DNA from: Congeria kusceri
Taxonomy: Eukaryota > Mollusca > Bivalvia > Myida > Dreissenidae
NCBI GenBank assembly: GCA_027627225.1
Contig: CM051030.1
Location: 4,803,501-4,867,500 of the forward strand
DNA: 64,000 nucleotides
Reading direction: 5' to 3'
Every line of letters begins with the position of its first letter. Within the stretch, counting starts at the first letter, position 1. Positions 1-11,680 of this stretch are shown here, in pieces. The translations under genes and the position numbers were made by a program. The notes beneath the pieces are model-generated. The model saw only the letters and a program-made list of their open reading frames with translations. It had not been told where the DNA came from and searched no databases.

Positions 1-1504
1 AATATGCAATTGTACATATGTTTCTGTTTACCATGTTCCATGTATGTGTATTATTTGTACATCTCCAGAAAATGGAGGAAATAAAGCTATATATATATAT
101 ATATGTCGTATAATCTTTCTTGGGAATATGCACGTATTTTATCGATTTTATGCTGTCGGTTTTCTACTGAATTGTCATTGCATTCACGTGTTTTAATATG
201 TGCATTATTATCTGTAAATAATGTAAAGTTATGTTGTACTTTTTTAATAAAGTGATGTTTTACTGACATACCGTTTACAGTTCATGGGTGGACAAATCTA
301 TTTTGCAAATAGACATAATTATTAAGGTTAAAGTTATATAGGTAAAATATTTAAAGCAAGTGCATTAATACGCAGTCTTAATGCAAAGTTTACAAGATAT
401 TTTTTGTTATTTTTGGGAAACTTATAAAAACATTACAATACGAATTTAGAAAGTCACTTTTTATCGGAAACTATTCTGAAGTTAATGGGTAACGATTATA
501 TACATATATTACTAAACATATTCGAAGAAAGGCTAAATACCATTGCTTATTTACTATTTTCTGAGCAACCATTTCGCCTATTAACCGCCGCGTATGAAAA
601 AAAGCAAAGCAAGTAATTCGTGTTGGGATTTTTTAGATTTTTTAGATGTCTTTCTGTATGTTATTTATAGAACACGCGTATGAAACCAACCAAGCGTAGC
701 GGATCCGTGATCAAATGGTAACACACTGCACTGGCTTCAAAACCCATCACAGCCCAGGGGTCGCAGGTTCGAGCCCCGGCTACACCCTAACCGACTAGGT
801 CGTCTTTCGTATGAGACGTTTAACTGAGGTGCAGTCACTTTAGTGTTCTCTAGGTGCTTCACACAGGGCACTTCAATACCCAGGGTCTCCTCTTAAATGG
901 GGCTTCTCCTGTACCTTGCACTATACCCCATATCCGGTGCACTCGATAAAAATTCAAGCAAGCGTTCAAAATGTTCAACCACGTGCTTTTCGTGGGCTAG
1001 TCATGCCTCGTGCAACCCGTGCAAGGTCGCATATATATTTGCTTGAACACACGACACGTTTACAATTCGTTGCGTGTATACACTAACTGCATTCAACTGA
1101 ATATCGTTCTACTCCAAATTCCATGCTGGATTTAAAACAACATTTTAATTGTTATTAAAATTAATACAATACACGTATACCGTACATGCGAACTTTAAAA
1201 TTCTGACGTGTATCAAATTTTAGTAGTACTATATATAATACTAAAAGCGATTGTTTACACAACGATGAGGGATTTATGGTAAATAAATCCGGTGTTTACG
1301 TCACGGGTGTGTCTGAGGTATCCAATTTTTACCTCACATGCGGGATATACTTTAAAAGCCGAACATGTTCGAAACTAGAGCCAGCAAATTGTGGATCAAT
1401 CCAGTCACGAAGTGCATCGAGTGAACTAGAAAACAGACGAATTTGGTATCATAAATGATTCGCCATTGAAACTTGGCATTGGACATTATGTGGATTTATT
1501 ATAA
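1..1504. other. 5' flank of the Ig-like membrane protein gene
   Basis: AT-rich sequence with no convincing coding exon. It holds a short (TA)n run at about 89-104 and a tRNA-derived SINE at about 680-960. A 60-codon open frame at 1276-1458 lies just upstream of the first coding exon; it has no recognisable domain and could be 5' UTR (an upstream ORF) or chance. I cannot locate a core promoter. Confidence 0.5.
680..960 (+). mobile_element. tRNA-derived SINE
   Basis: A tRNA-like head contains a clear Pol III B box, GGTTCGAGCCC at 766-776, preceded by an A-box-like segment at about 700-720. The body downstream contains ATGAGACGTTTAACTGAGG at about 810-828, which resembles the conserved central segment of widespread tRNA-SINE families; that comparison is from memory. 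Exact ends were not determined. Confidence 0.6.
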
Positions 1505-4500
1505 ATGCTTATTTTCTGTGCCGTGAGCGGGTGGTTGCTGTTCGGATATGCTTGTAAAATCGTTTCAACGGGTAAGTATTTATTTAATTATCTTTTCTAC
1601 AATATTGTGAGATAAACATGGATTCTAAATATAGATAGATGTAAGATAATGTAAACACCATGTTTATGAACTATGCAAAGATACGTCGCCGAACTCGTTT
1701 ATATTAGTCATTTAGTAATAATAAATAATAATAATAATAATAAAATAAACAAACAAACTGAAACCAATATAAATACTATATTGATTATTCTCATAGCAGA
1801 TCGGTGTATTATACGCGTTGTTGCTTAAACCTATGGAAGCACACTGTAGTCATGTTGGAAATTTAAATTTGTTTTATTACACGTAACATCGATCAAATAC
1901 TAGTAACTCGTAATTACAACTAAGGCGTAGAAAAAAATGTTTGTTTCAGGTTACCCGACCTACCCTGAAAAAATGCCCCGACCATAGAACATTTTATTGG
2001 GTTTGTCAGATTTATTTTTGTTTTATTTACCTTTTTCAATAATTATATGTGTTTTTGGATAAAGAAGTTTTTTGTTTTGATAGTATCCACTTATAAACAA
2101 TGTTTAAGGATGTTACTGGTATGTTTTGACTATTTATTCAGTTTTAGAATCTTCAAGTTGACCATTTACCAATTTGAAAAAATAAAAATAAATCTCAAAC
2201 TACCTACCCTAATTTTTTGGGGCATGTAACCTGAAACAAACATTTTTTTACGCTTTAGTTATCTTGTAATTACTTTTTAGTTATCTGGTAATTACAACTT
2301 GCTAATATCGTACATAGAACTTAGTTATCTGGTAATTACGACTTAGTTGTCTGGTAGTTTCAATGTAGGTAACTCGTATTTACAACTCAGTTATCTCATA
2401 ATTACGACTTAGTTATATCGTACTTACAACTAAGTTATCTCGTAATTACAACTTAGTAATCTCGTAATTACAACTTTGTTATCTCATTATTACAATTTAG
2501 TAATCTCGTAGTTACAACTTAGTTATCTCGTAATTACAACTGTGTTATCTCATTATTACAATTTAGTAATCTCGTAGTTACAACTTAGTTATCTCGTATT
2601 TTCGACTTAATAATCTCGTAAATATAACTTTGTTATCTCGCTATTAAAATTTAGTAATCTCGTAGTTGCAAATTACGACTTAATTATATCTAAATAACAC
2701 TGAAGTTATCTCGTACCAACACTGCAGTTATCTCGTAATTACATATGATGATGATGATGATGATAATGATGATGATTATTATTATTATTATTATTGTTAT
2801 TATTATTATTATTATTATTGTTAATCTCGAATGTAATACTAGTACGTTTTTTTTTTACTTTTTAGCAGCGTATATTCCACAAGTTGTCGAAGTTGGAAAA
2901 CCCGCACAAGTCACGTGTACGCATGCGCAAGCGAAGTCACGTGACGACGGTAACGTGACCATGTGGAAACACGAAGAGGAAATAAGGGTCACCGATACAA
3001 TGGTCATACAGATAACAGGTTCGTTTGGTGATTGATTTTCATAGTTAGCACGCTTTTACTGAGCTGGAATTCACAAAGCTTCTGAGAGAAATCTTAACTT
3101 ACGTTGTACCAAAGTTAAGATTTCAGATCAAATTTTCTATGTGAAATCCAATTATTCCAGTTTACAAAGGGTTCAATACTAAACATCTAAGCAAAATTTA
3201 CTAGTTTGAAACATTTGAATGGAAAATGATCTATACATAAAAACATCAGACTTGGGATTTTTTGTGTGAAATGTATGGTTCTCTTTTGTTGCTATCGCGG
3301 TTTATTCTAAATAAATATCGCAACCAATCGTTTTTGTAATGAATTTTTTAGAAATGCAAAAATAATAGTATCTTAGAATACACATAAACTGCATTTTTTT
3401 CTGACAGTACATACGTAAAACCCACACATTTGCAATGTCAAAATACTTAAAAATAGACCATAGTGGTATACCGGTAACACTCCGGACTTTTGGAATTATA
3501 GAATGGGCATTATAATTCGCGTCTCCCTAAGGCATACTTTACATCTGTACATTAATGCACATTCTCCAGATTTTTTGTACGTTATGATATTTTTGTTCGT
3601 CTTTGCCAAGTCTTTTGCTAATGTCCCCAAATCATAGGGCATGCCCCCATTCCCAACATACCCCGTCCGCCCAAAACACAAAAAACAATGACAAAAACAA
3701 CAACAACAACAACTGAAATAGGTATATACATGTAGTAGGATTTCTTACAGCAGCCACAACAACAACGACAACAACAACGACAATAACATGTTATCTTCCC
3801 ATCTGTGCTAAAGGCTGATTATGACTGTCTTCATGTGATTGTCCTGATTGTTGTCTCGTTACAGAATTGCGACAATTACCAGTGGACTTGAGATGCGCCT
3901 TCGTTGCCAAGGAAACCGCGGTGGAATACCAACACAACCTCACCAGCGTCTGGGAAGATGCAGACGATCACCCTGTGCCTCTGATCGGTGCGTGACCTTT
4001 TCACCTTTGACCTTTAAATAAAATGTCATTTGTGTCTTATAGATTTTAATCTTTGTTGGCGGTTTTAAACTCATGAATGTATTAGATTTACATCCTTATT
4101 GTTAAATTTGTATTTAGAAATAGTTTGCTATTCATCCATCAAAATCAGTAACACATTACGCTATTACAGTAATTTTGTTTTCCTTATTTAACAGAGTCCG
4201 GTATAAGGACCTATTCCCAATGCGAAATATGGTTTACTTTTCCCAATTGGAATTAAAAAAATCTGAAGTGTCAAAATCCTGAATTACATAGGAAATGTGA
4301 ATCTTAGTTAATAATTATATTATTACTTGCGTGGTTATGGATAAACACCATTAAAGTACCGAGTTCAACCAAGATAACACTAGTTTTAGTAATTGTTTAA
4401 TTAAATTAGAAATATACTGAAATGTATTTCTCAACTGCATGATTTCACCAGGCGAAAATCCCAATTTGATTGGTGCCGGATTCTTTCCCAAAGAAGTAAT

Positions 4501-7500
4501 AAACATCTCAGATTATTGTTACTAAATCGTCTACAGGGACATTATGTATAAAATCGGCACCTAAGTCATAGTTCAGTACCAACTGCTCATTTTATTGTGA
4601 CTTTCATGAACATGTATTCCTTTCGAAAAAATAAACATAGTTAAACAAACTTTTTTGTATATACTATATAATCTGGCAAGTTCGTGTCCTCCGGTAAGTT
4701 CGTGGATGGAATTATGACGTAATTTTCTCTGGAATGACGCAACGTCGCGTATCCGAATTCTATGCAAGTGTGAGCCGATGAACAGTCTGACTTATGAGAG
4801 AACAATTATGCGTAAAAAACATCGACATATAAATATACCATGTTATTTAAGTTTATTGCAGTTATTTGTGTCTTAAATTTATTAATTGTTAAAAGAAATG
4901 AACCCCTCGTGTTGTTAATAAACATTTTATCAGTATTAATTTCATTAAAAACCAAAGAAAACAAACGAGGCCCTTAAAAAATTGTCGTATTTATATCAAA
5001 CACGAAAATCGGTGGAAGGGCCTCTTCGTTTGACGTCATCAAAAGTTGCCCATGAACTTACAGGATGTTCATACGGATCTAGGTCTTTGCTGGGTCATTT
5101 TTATTTTCAAGTAAGATTACGGATTTCCGAATAAATATTGGCAATTTTGACATTTATAATAGTTAGTTTACATTTAGATCGATTTAATGTGATTTGTTTA
5201 TATTGAAACAAGTGGGTTTTTATGCGCATGCGAAAGCTCAACACCCACGAACTTTAAGGTGTAAAGGGTACATGTATACGTGAATGACTTAACAAATGTA
5301 TAAACGTTTTCTTTCACTACATTCAGACAAATATGAATCATTCAAGATGAAATTTCTATCTAATACTAATACTAATGATTAAACAACAAACGTAACAAGG
5401 TCGTAATGGTGCAGTGGATATGGTTTCCGCCTTGCGACATGGAGGTCCCGGTTTTGATCCCCACTCAGGGAGCATTCTCACGATCTGTTCAAAGACACCA
5501 CGTACTGGTTCTTCCCAGGAAACGGACTCAAGAGTTTCTCTATAAACCTAAGGCTTTGAATGCAATCAAGCTAAATTAAATAGGTTTAAACTTGAAGTTA
5601 ACAACAGACACAAACCGGTTTAAAAGAACACAAACTTCCAGTCGAAAAACACTAAACATATTCAATTACACGTTCATGTTAAAATTGTGATTTTAACAAA
5701 ACCTGGGTAATCAGAAACCCCGTCAGAAAGTTTGCTGTTCGGTTTAGACAGGTCCGTAGTATATCATTTTAAGCAGGCCTTTTTCTGATCTTTTGGGGGA
5801 AAAGTACCTGGGTTGAAATTGGGAATTTCTCAACGTAAAATTTGCCAAATTGGGAAAACAATGTAGAGATAAATCTTGTTGTCAGTATCAAGTTTTATTT
5901 CTAAGTTTATACAATTGCAGTATATGCCCATATGTAATGGAGATTTTTGATGATTTTGATCTTAAAATATTTCTTGGTGTAAATTTCTTGACAATTATTA
6001 TGACTGATATTCTGACCTGTGAGGGGAAAAGGCCTGGTTTAAGGCAATAGTGCGGTGTAATATCTGAATCTGAAGATTAACGCCTTCATATAAAAATCCA
6101 ATCACTGCTGAATAGTTCTACCCTGAAAGTCGGTTCAAAGTGTCCGTGTAATTCATGAGCAATAAAAGTAGAAAACCTAAGGGTGATTTTAGTAATACAA
6201 AGAAGGGTGTATTTCTATGTAGACACAGTAAAGCTTAACAGCAAAGTAGCAGGGTGCTCAAACAGTGTCACTTTTCCCACCTACCCAACCGTTGCCCATT
6301 TTGGATAATCAATTATGAATAGTAAAATATCTTAGAAATTTAACGTTTGCAAAGATCAATTAAAATAGAGTGACAACACCTATTAACATTAATTAATGCA
6401 TTAAAACTCTGAAATTATCAGATAACAATAAGCGCCTGTTTCTAGCTTCCTGTGTTGTTGTTTTTCCAGTCCTTTGTAAAAGGGGCCGGGGCCCTTTGAA
6501 TTGTCAAAATCAGTGCCGTAATACCATAGTTTGTGAACATAACATTTCTACCTATTAATATGTATAAAACTTTTCTATCGAGGTTAAACTGCACAATGTT
6601 GTTACCAATTTTAATTGAATGTGTGCATACTAGATGCATTTCGATAAAACATGTTAAGCAGTCTATCAGAAAGCCTGTGCATGGAATACAAATAAAATAG
6701 ACAAAAAGTTCAACGTGAACTTGCTTGTAATTGTGTAATTGTGAGTTTTAGTTGAACATTTGTGAAAAAGGGGCCTATTTTACTTTGTGAATGGGGCCGT
6801 ATTTCGGCCTCGAATATTTGCCTAGATCTTTTTATCGTATATACTTTTATAGTAGTTGCCCGTGGTCTTTTTGTTAAAGGTCCTCCATTTTTCATCGCAG
6901 GTGTGAACCTCCTGGTGAGCACAGAAGAGTTCTGGACCAATCTAACGGCGGAGCTCGCCGTTTCCGACGACGTCAGAGCGTCGGACATCGAACTAGAGTG
7001 GTCACATGATAACGTCAGTCTCGACGAAACCGACTGTGACTATCCCGACGAACAAAACCTGATCTGCGAAACGGTGTCACTTGTGGACGAAACGTTTGCA
7101 GATTATTTGACCATCGCCGTGGTGTTTATTCCAGACAACGCATCAATGCAGTTGCTATGGATTAAAGACATTCCCGTATTTCCGGAGAACAAGACGGACT
7201 CAGGTACTGTAAAGCACTGAAAATCTGCGGTGCGAAATTTTTGCATGTTGTAAAGTGGTTTAAATTGGCGGTGTATTAATTTGTTTGACGTGCCATTTTA
7301 AACTTCTCCGTTACTGTGAGGTCAATAATCTGTTAGGCTTCTATTATGTAAGGTCAATTTTATGTAACGTTACTATTATGTATGGTAACTTGTCTGTAAG
7401 GCCACTATTTTATAGGCCACTATTCTCTATGGCCCCTATTCTGTAAGGCCACTGTTCTGTAAGGCCGCTTCAATAAGTCCACTATGCTGTAAGGTCACGA

Positions 7501-10500
7501 TTCTGTAACGTCATTATTCTGTAAGGCCACGATTCTGTAAGGCCACTATTCTGTAAGGCCACTATTCTTTAATGCCACTATAAGGCCAAGATTCTGTAAG
7601 GCAACCATTCTGTAAGGCCACTTTGATTTAAGGTCACTATTCGGCAAGGTCACTATTATGTTGGGCAACTATTCTGTAAGGCCAATAGTCTGTAAGTCCA
7701 CTTTTCTGTAAGGCCTGTATTCTTTAATGTCACTGTAAGGCCACAGGTCTGTAAGGCCACTAGTCTGTAAGCCCACTGCCACGTAAGGGTACTTTACTAT
7801 TCTGTTAGGTTAATATTCTATAAAGCCAATATTATGTAAGGCCAGTATTTTGTAGGGCCACTATTCTATAAGACCACTATTCTATAACGCCACTTGTCTG
7901 TAGTGCCGCAATTCTGTAAAACCACTAAACAATTACGTCACTAGTCTGTAGGTCAACGAGTCTGTAAGGCCACGATTCTGTAAGGCCACGATTCTGTAAG
8001 GCCAATTAATTTCCTGTTACAGCTGCACGCAACGACACGGCTACAGACCCGCAAATCGCGAAGCTCGTAATTCTGAGCTGTCTACTTGTCGTCTGCGCGG
8101 GTCTCGCGCTCTTCATTGTCGCCTGCCAGTGCCGGGCGCTCCTTTGGGACGTTGATCCGACTAGAGGCAAGTCCAAATTACTGGCAACTTACGGTACCCT
8201 TATTTATTCCGTTTAGTAACTCAAAAAAGAATCTGGACTGTTAAGTTTTAAGCTGCAACTCATCGTGTGGCAGACTAACAATGTCTGTGTTTTACTTACC
8301 TTTAACCCGTTTCATTCCGAAACTTAGAAATGAAAAAATAAGTAATAACGTTTCTTAACATAATAATCATTAGGCGAAATGTTGATACCAACATGTCGAT
8401 GTGTCAGCGCAAAACTATGCTAGTCTAGGTTAAATAAATGTTATATAGCATAGTTATGCGCTGACTCATCGATGTGTAGGTTGGCAAATACTCCAAAAAT
8501 TACCTTGGAAAAAACTGTCCAGTTTCTTTTTTGAGTTAGTGTATTTTAATTTAGTCGTTATTAGGAGTTATTATGTCATGGTAATTAGACAAAACACATG
8601 TCTGCCATGGGCCCGTATTCACCAATCCATTTTTAGACTTAAGAATAAAGACTAGACTTAAACTAAAGAAATAATGCCAGGTATCAGTGTTGCCTATGCC
8701 ATTAGTAAATCATTCTAAATAAAGAATGCTTAAATTAGCGTTGTTGAATACCAATTAAAATTCAAATTAACTGCCTTTTTAGAAAAGAACAGTTTCATAA
8801 ATATTCTTTATTCTTAAGACTTAAGTCTAAGAATTGATTGGTGAATGCGGGCCCTGGACGTCTAATCACCCTAGCTAACAATTGATTGGTGAATGCGGGC
8901 CCTGGACGTCTAATCACCCTAGCTAACGATTGGTGAATGCGGGCCCTGGACGTCTAATCACCCTAGCTAACAATTTATTGGTGAATGCGGGCCCTGGACG
9001 TCTAATCACCCTAGCTAACAATTGATTGGTGAATGCGGGCCCTGGACGTCTAATCACCCTAGCTAACAATTGATTGGTGAATACGGGCCCTGGACGTCTA
9101 ATCACCCTAGCTAACAATTGATTGGTGAATGCGGGCCCTGGACGTCTAATCACCCTAGCTAACAATTGATTGGTGATTACGGGCCCTGGACGTCTAATCA
9201 CCCTAGCTAACAATTGATTGGTGAATGCGGGCCCTGGACGTCTAATCACCCTAGCTAACAATTGATTGGTTAATGCGGGCCCTGGACGTCTAATCACCCT
9301 AGCTAACGATTGGTGAATGCGGGCCCTGGACGTCTAATCACCCTAGCTAACAATTGATTGGTGAATGCGGGCCCTGGACGTCTAATCACCCTAGCTAACA
9401 ATTGATTGGTGAATGCGGGCCCTGGACGTCTAATCACCCTAGCTAACAATTGATTGGTGAATACGGGCCATGGACGTCTAATCACCCTAGCTAACAATTG
9501 ATTGGTGAATACGGGCCATGGACGTCTAATCACCATAGCTAATGAGTTACCAATCCGTAATTGCAAGTTTCGAAAGTCGTAATTACAAATAATTTTGTCG
9601 TAAGTTCAATTTATGAAGTCGTAAGTACAAGTTATGAAGTCGTAATTACGAGTTATTATGTTGTTATTACTAGTTATTAAGTACTAATTAAAGTTTTTAT
9701 GTCGCAATTGCGTCTTTGCTGTTAATCATGCCCCCCCTTCGAAGAAGTGGGGGTATATTGCTTTGCACCTGTCCGTCGGTCAGTCGGTCGGTCGGATGGT
9801 CGGTCTGTCCGTAGACCATTTCGTTTCCGCACGATATCTAGAGAACGCTTTGACCTATGATCATTTAAGTTGGTATGCTGGTTACTTGGGAGAAAATGTA
9901 GACGGATATTGTTTTGAGGTCAACAGGTCAAAGGTCAAGGTCACAGGGGCTTGTAACATGAAATTCGCTTCCGCACGATATCTAAAGAACGCTTTGACCT
10001 ACGATCATTTAAGTTGGTATGCTGGTTACTTGGGAGAAAAGGAAGACGCCTATCAATTTTGAGGTCAACAGGTCAAAGGTCAAGGTGACAGAGGCTTGTA
10101 ATATGAGAACTGTTTCCTCTGAAGACCATTTCGTTTCCGCATGATATGTAGAATACGCTTTGACCTACGATCATCCAAGTTGGTATGCTGGTTACTCGGG
10201 AGTGCAACAGGTCAAAGGTCAAGGTCAAAGGGGCCTGTAACATGAAAACTGTTTTCTCCATAGACCATTTTGTTTCCGCAGGATATCTAGAGATGTTTTG
10301 GCGTATTTGATGTTTAAATCAAACAGAAAACAGGTATCATTATATAATCTTGATATTTACTTTCTAAAGCATCAACTTTAATTTCCTCCCCATGTGTCAG
10401 TGTGCACATACAATATTAAAAAAATCTCTTACCAAGTTGCACATATTGACGACTAGGCTGCAAGTCGGGGGGCATACATGTTTTACAAACATCTCTTGTT

Positions 10501-11285
10501 CCTTTTTGGAATTAATCGTAATTGCGAGTAATTATGTCATGTTTTCAGTTTTCAAGTCGTATGTACGTCTTCGTTATTAAGTCTTTTTTGCAAGTTATTA
10601 AGTCGTAATTGCAAGTTATTAAGTCGTAAATGCAAGTCATTAGGTCCTGTTTAATGTTTTAAGTCGTAGGTCGGTCTTTGTTATCAAGTCTAATTTGCAA
10701 GTTATTTAAGAAATAATTTTCGATTTAGAGTTGTTGATTTAGAGTGGCTAATAAACGACGATTTTTATACGTATGAATTAAAGCACGAAGGTCTAAGCCC
10801 GAGTAGTTCAATATACCGCATAAAAGAACGACAAATCGGTGTTTATAAGCCGATTAACAACGATATTTCGATTCTAACATGACCTGTCAACATTTTCTGC
10901 TGATACAATGTGAACTATATTTTACAGTTTCGGAACTACTTTTTCGTGTTGTTTTATTGGTAGTTGAACAAAGGTGAAATTTGTTCTTTGACTATAGACA
11001 ACTCTGCGCCTGTCATGTTAGAATAAGTCGTTATCACGGGATTAAACAAATCTCAATAGATTCACAGACCATAGAATCAGAAAAAAAACTGTGACTCTAA
11101 TCTAAAATTCTTGTTGTTTTTTGTGTGTGTGTGAGGACAACTTCAAAAATCGCTCCGTACTTGTTTCAGATGACTCTGAGTTGGACGGAATGGAGGTCTC
11201 GATTGAGCAAGGGAAACTCTCCTTCCGGTCCCGTCCTCCGCCGCTTCCTCCGGGCATGGCCCAGGCGGCCCCTGTCAAAAAATGA
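1505..11285 (+). CDS. Ig-like single-pass type I membrane protein (6 exons, 301 aa)
   Basis: The coding exons I assembled are 1505-1571, 2866-3018, 3865-3987, 6901-7203, 8023-8166 and 11170-11285. They total 906 nt, stay in frame, and every junction is phase 1, the usual phase for extracellular Ig-type exons. Residues 1-17 are a hydrophobic signal peptide. Exons 2-3 show a Cys...Trp...Cys pattern (VTCTH, TMWKH, LRCAF) like an Ig domain. Exon 4 (residues 115-215) is an acidic module with WSH and two Cys. There are six N-glycosylation sequons: NVT, NLT twice, NVS, NAS and NKT. Residues 230-250 form the transmembrane helix, followed by Cys-Gln-Cys. The 50-residue tail has acidic stretches and RPPPLPP (285-291), a class I SH3-ligand pattern. 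A cell-surface adhesion or receptor role is inference. I do not recognise the orthologue, and further 5' exons are possible. Confidence 0.75.
1572..2865. other. Intron 1 of the Ig-like gene, with degenerate 22-bp repeats and microsatellites
   Basis: From about 2262 to 2725 a roughly 22-bp unit (core TTATCTCGTAATTACAACTT) recurs with substitutions. A (GAT)n run at about 2745-2774 and an (ATT)n run at about 2776-2822 follow, ending close to the exon 2 acceptor at 2865. An (AAT)n run lies near 1720-1745. The long open frame across this stretch is low-complexity Met/Ile and is not coding until exon 2. Confidence 0.7.
3019..3864. other. Intron 2 of the Ig-like gene
   Basis: Mostly unique AT-rich sequence. 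The only pattern seen is an ACA/AAC-rich simple repeat at about 3685-3790, shortly before the exon 3 acceptor at 3864. Confidence 0.5.
3988..6900. other. Intron 3 of the Ig-like gene
   Basis: A 2.9-kb AT-rich intron. Apart from a tRNA-derived SINE at about 5395-5560, I see no structured element. Short open frames on both strands are isolated, lack splice context and look like chance. Confidence 0.5.
5395..5560 (+). mobile_element. tRNA-derived SINE
   Basis: The A-box-like TGGTGCAGTGGAT at about 5407-5419 and the B-box-like GGTTTTGATCC at 5450-5460 sit about 30 nt apart, as in a tRNA promoter. The downstream body contains CCACGTACTGGTTCTTCCCA, unlike the SINE near 700, so this is a second family. 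The 3' end is uncertain. Confidence 0.55.
7290..8010. repeat. 17-bp minisatellite filling intron 4
   Basis: The unit CTATTCTGTAAGGCCAC repeats with many substitutions and small indels, giving roughly forty degenerate units. The array occupies nearly all of the intron between exons 4 (ends 7203) and 5 (starts 8023), and its last units abut the acceptor polypyrimidine tract. Confidence 0.85.
8167..8172 (+). promoter_or_regulatory. Non-canonical GC splice donor of intron 5
   Basis: Exon 5 ends ...ACTAGAG and is followed by GCAAGT where GTAAGT is expected. The rest of the donor matches consensus (AG|GCAAGT), which is the known strong GC-AG class. Only this junction keeps phase 1 and joins the transmembrane exon to the cytoplasmic-tail exon in frame. 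Confidence 0.65.
8217..8538. mobile_element. Foldback MITE-like element
   Basis: Imperfect inverted ends: TAACTCAAAAAAGAATCTGG at 8217-8236, with its complement ending at 8538. An inner inverted pair (GATGTGTCAGCGCA near 8399 and TGCGCTGACTCATC near 8457) shows that the whole 322 bp folds back. It has no coding capacity. Confidence 0.7.
8610..8852. mobile_element. Foldback MITE whose right end seeds a minisatellite
   Basis: The left end GGGCCCGTATTCACCAATC is the inverted complement of the right end GATTGGTGAATGCGGGCCC. Inner arms (AGACTTAAGAATAAAG near 8634 and CTTTATTCTTAAGACTTAAG near 8805) extend the stem. The right terminus is the first unit of the 48-bp array that follows. Confidence 0.75.
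8833..9545. repeat. 48-bp minisatellite, about 15 units
   Basis: Fifteen GGGCCCTGG/GGGCCATGG landmarks recur every 44-50 bp. Each unit is the MITE end (GATTGGTGAATGCGGGCCC) plus about 29 bp of its flank (TGGACGTCTAATCACCCTAG...). Because 48 is divisible by 3, the minus strand stays open and reads a 16-residue repeat; this is a by-product, not a gene. Confidence 0.9.
9728..10500 (+). mobile_element. Repeat-cored element, family S (ATGCCCCCC ends)
   Basis: It starts ATGCCCCCCC and near the end carries the complement GGGGGGCAT at about 10467-10475. A perfect 6-bp hairpin (ATGTTT-tac-AAACAT) and the terminus CTCTTGTT (10493-10500) follow. The core has about three tandem copies of a roughly 155-bp unit containing AGGTCAAAGGTCAAGGTCA and GAACGCTTTGACCTACGATC. 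A minus-strand relative lies at 38,392-39,223. The structure resembles a Helitron/Helentron-type non-autonomous element; no transposase is present. Confidence 0.7.
10501..11169. other. Remainder of intron 5 of the Ig-like gene
   Basis: Degenerate copies of the CGTAATTGCAAGTTATTAAG type motif occur at about 10,505-10,710; the same motif occurs at 9,550-9,710, so element S appears to have inserted into an older short-repeat tract. The rest, up to the exon 6 acceptor at 11,168-11,169, is unremarkable. Confidence 0.5.
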
Positions 11286-11491
11286 CGCCGGAAGTGGTTC
11301 AGACTGATAAATCTAGGGAATGTGTGTGACAGAGATACACTTGATTTTTGGGAATGTACGTGGCTTGATTTTTGGAAATATTTGTGGCTAAGATGTACTT
11401 CATTATTGGAAATGTGTGTGTGTCTAAGATTGTAAGTGAATATTTGTGGATAAGATACACTTGATATTAGTTATTATTTGTTGCTTATCTT

Positions 11492-11497
11492 AATAAA
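11492..11497 (+). terminator. Candidate polyadenylation signal of the Ig-like gene
   Basis: AATAAA lies 207 nt after the TGA stop at 11,283-11,285 and is the first such hexamer downstream. The assignment rests on position only. Confidence 0.4.
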
Positions 11498-11680
11498 TAT
11501 CAGTTTTTCTGTGAATACATGTGGCTAAGAATATACTCTTGATATTAGTTACAATATTTTGCTGAATTATACACGTATATTTGTGTGAATATTTGTGGCT
11601 AAGGAACTATGGAATTGATGTGAATATTTGTGGCTTAAATACACCTTTTTTGTGAATATGCTAACATACGATTGATTTTT

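Noticed and set aside
1276..1458. 60-codon open frame before the Ig-like gene
   Set aside because: No domain or splice support; possibly 5' UTR.
8923..9566. Open frames of 124 and 87 codons on the minus strand with a 16-residue repeat
   Set aside because: They are the 48-bp minisatellite read in one frame; 48 is a multiple of 3, and there is no start context or splice structure.
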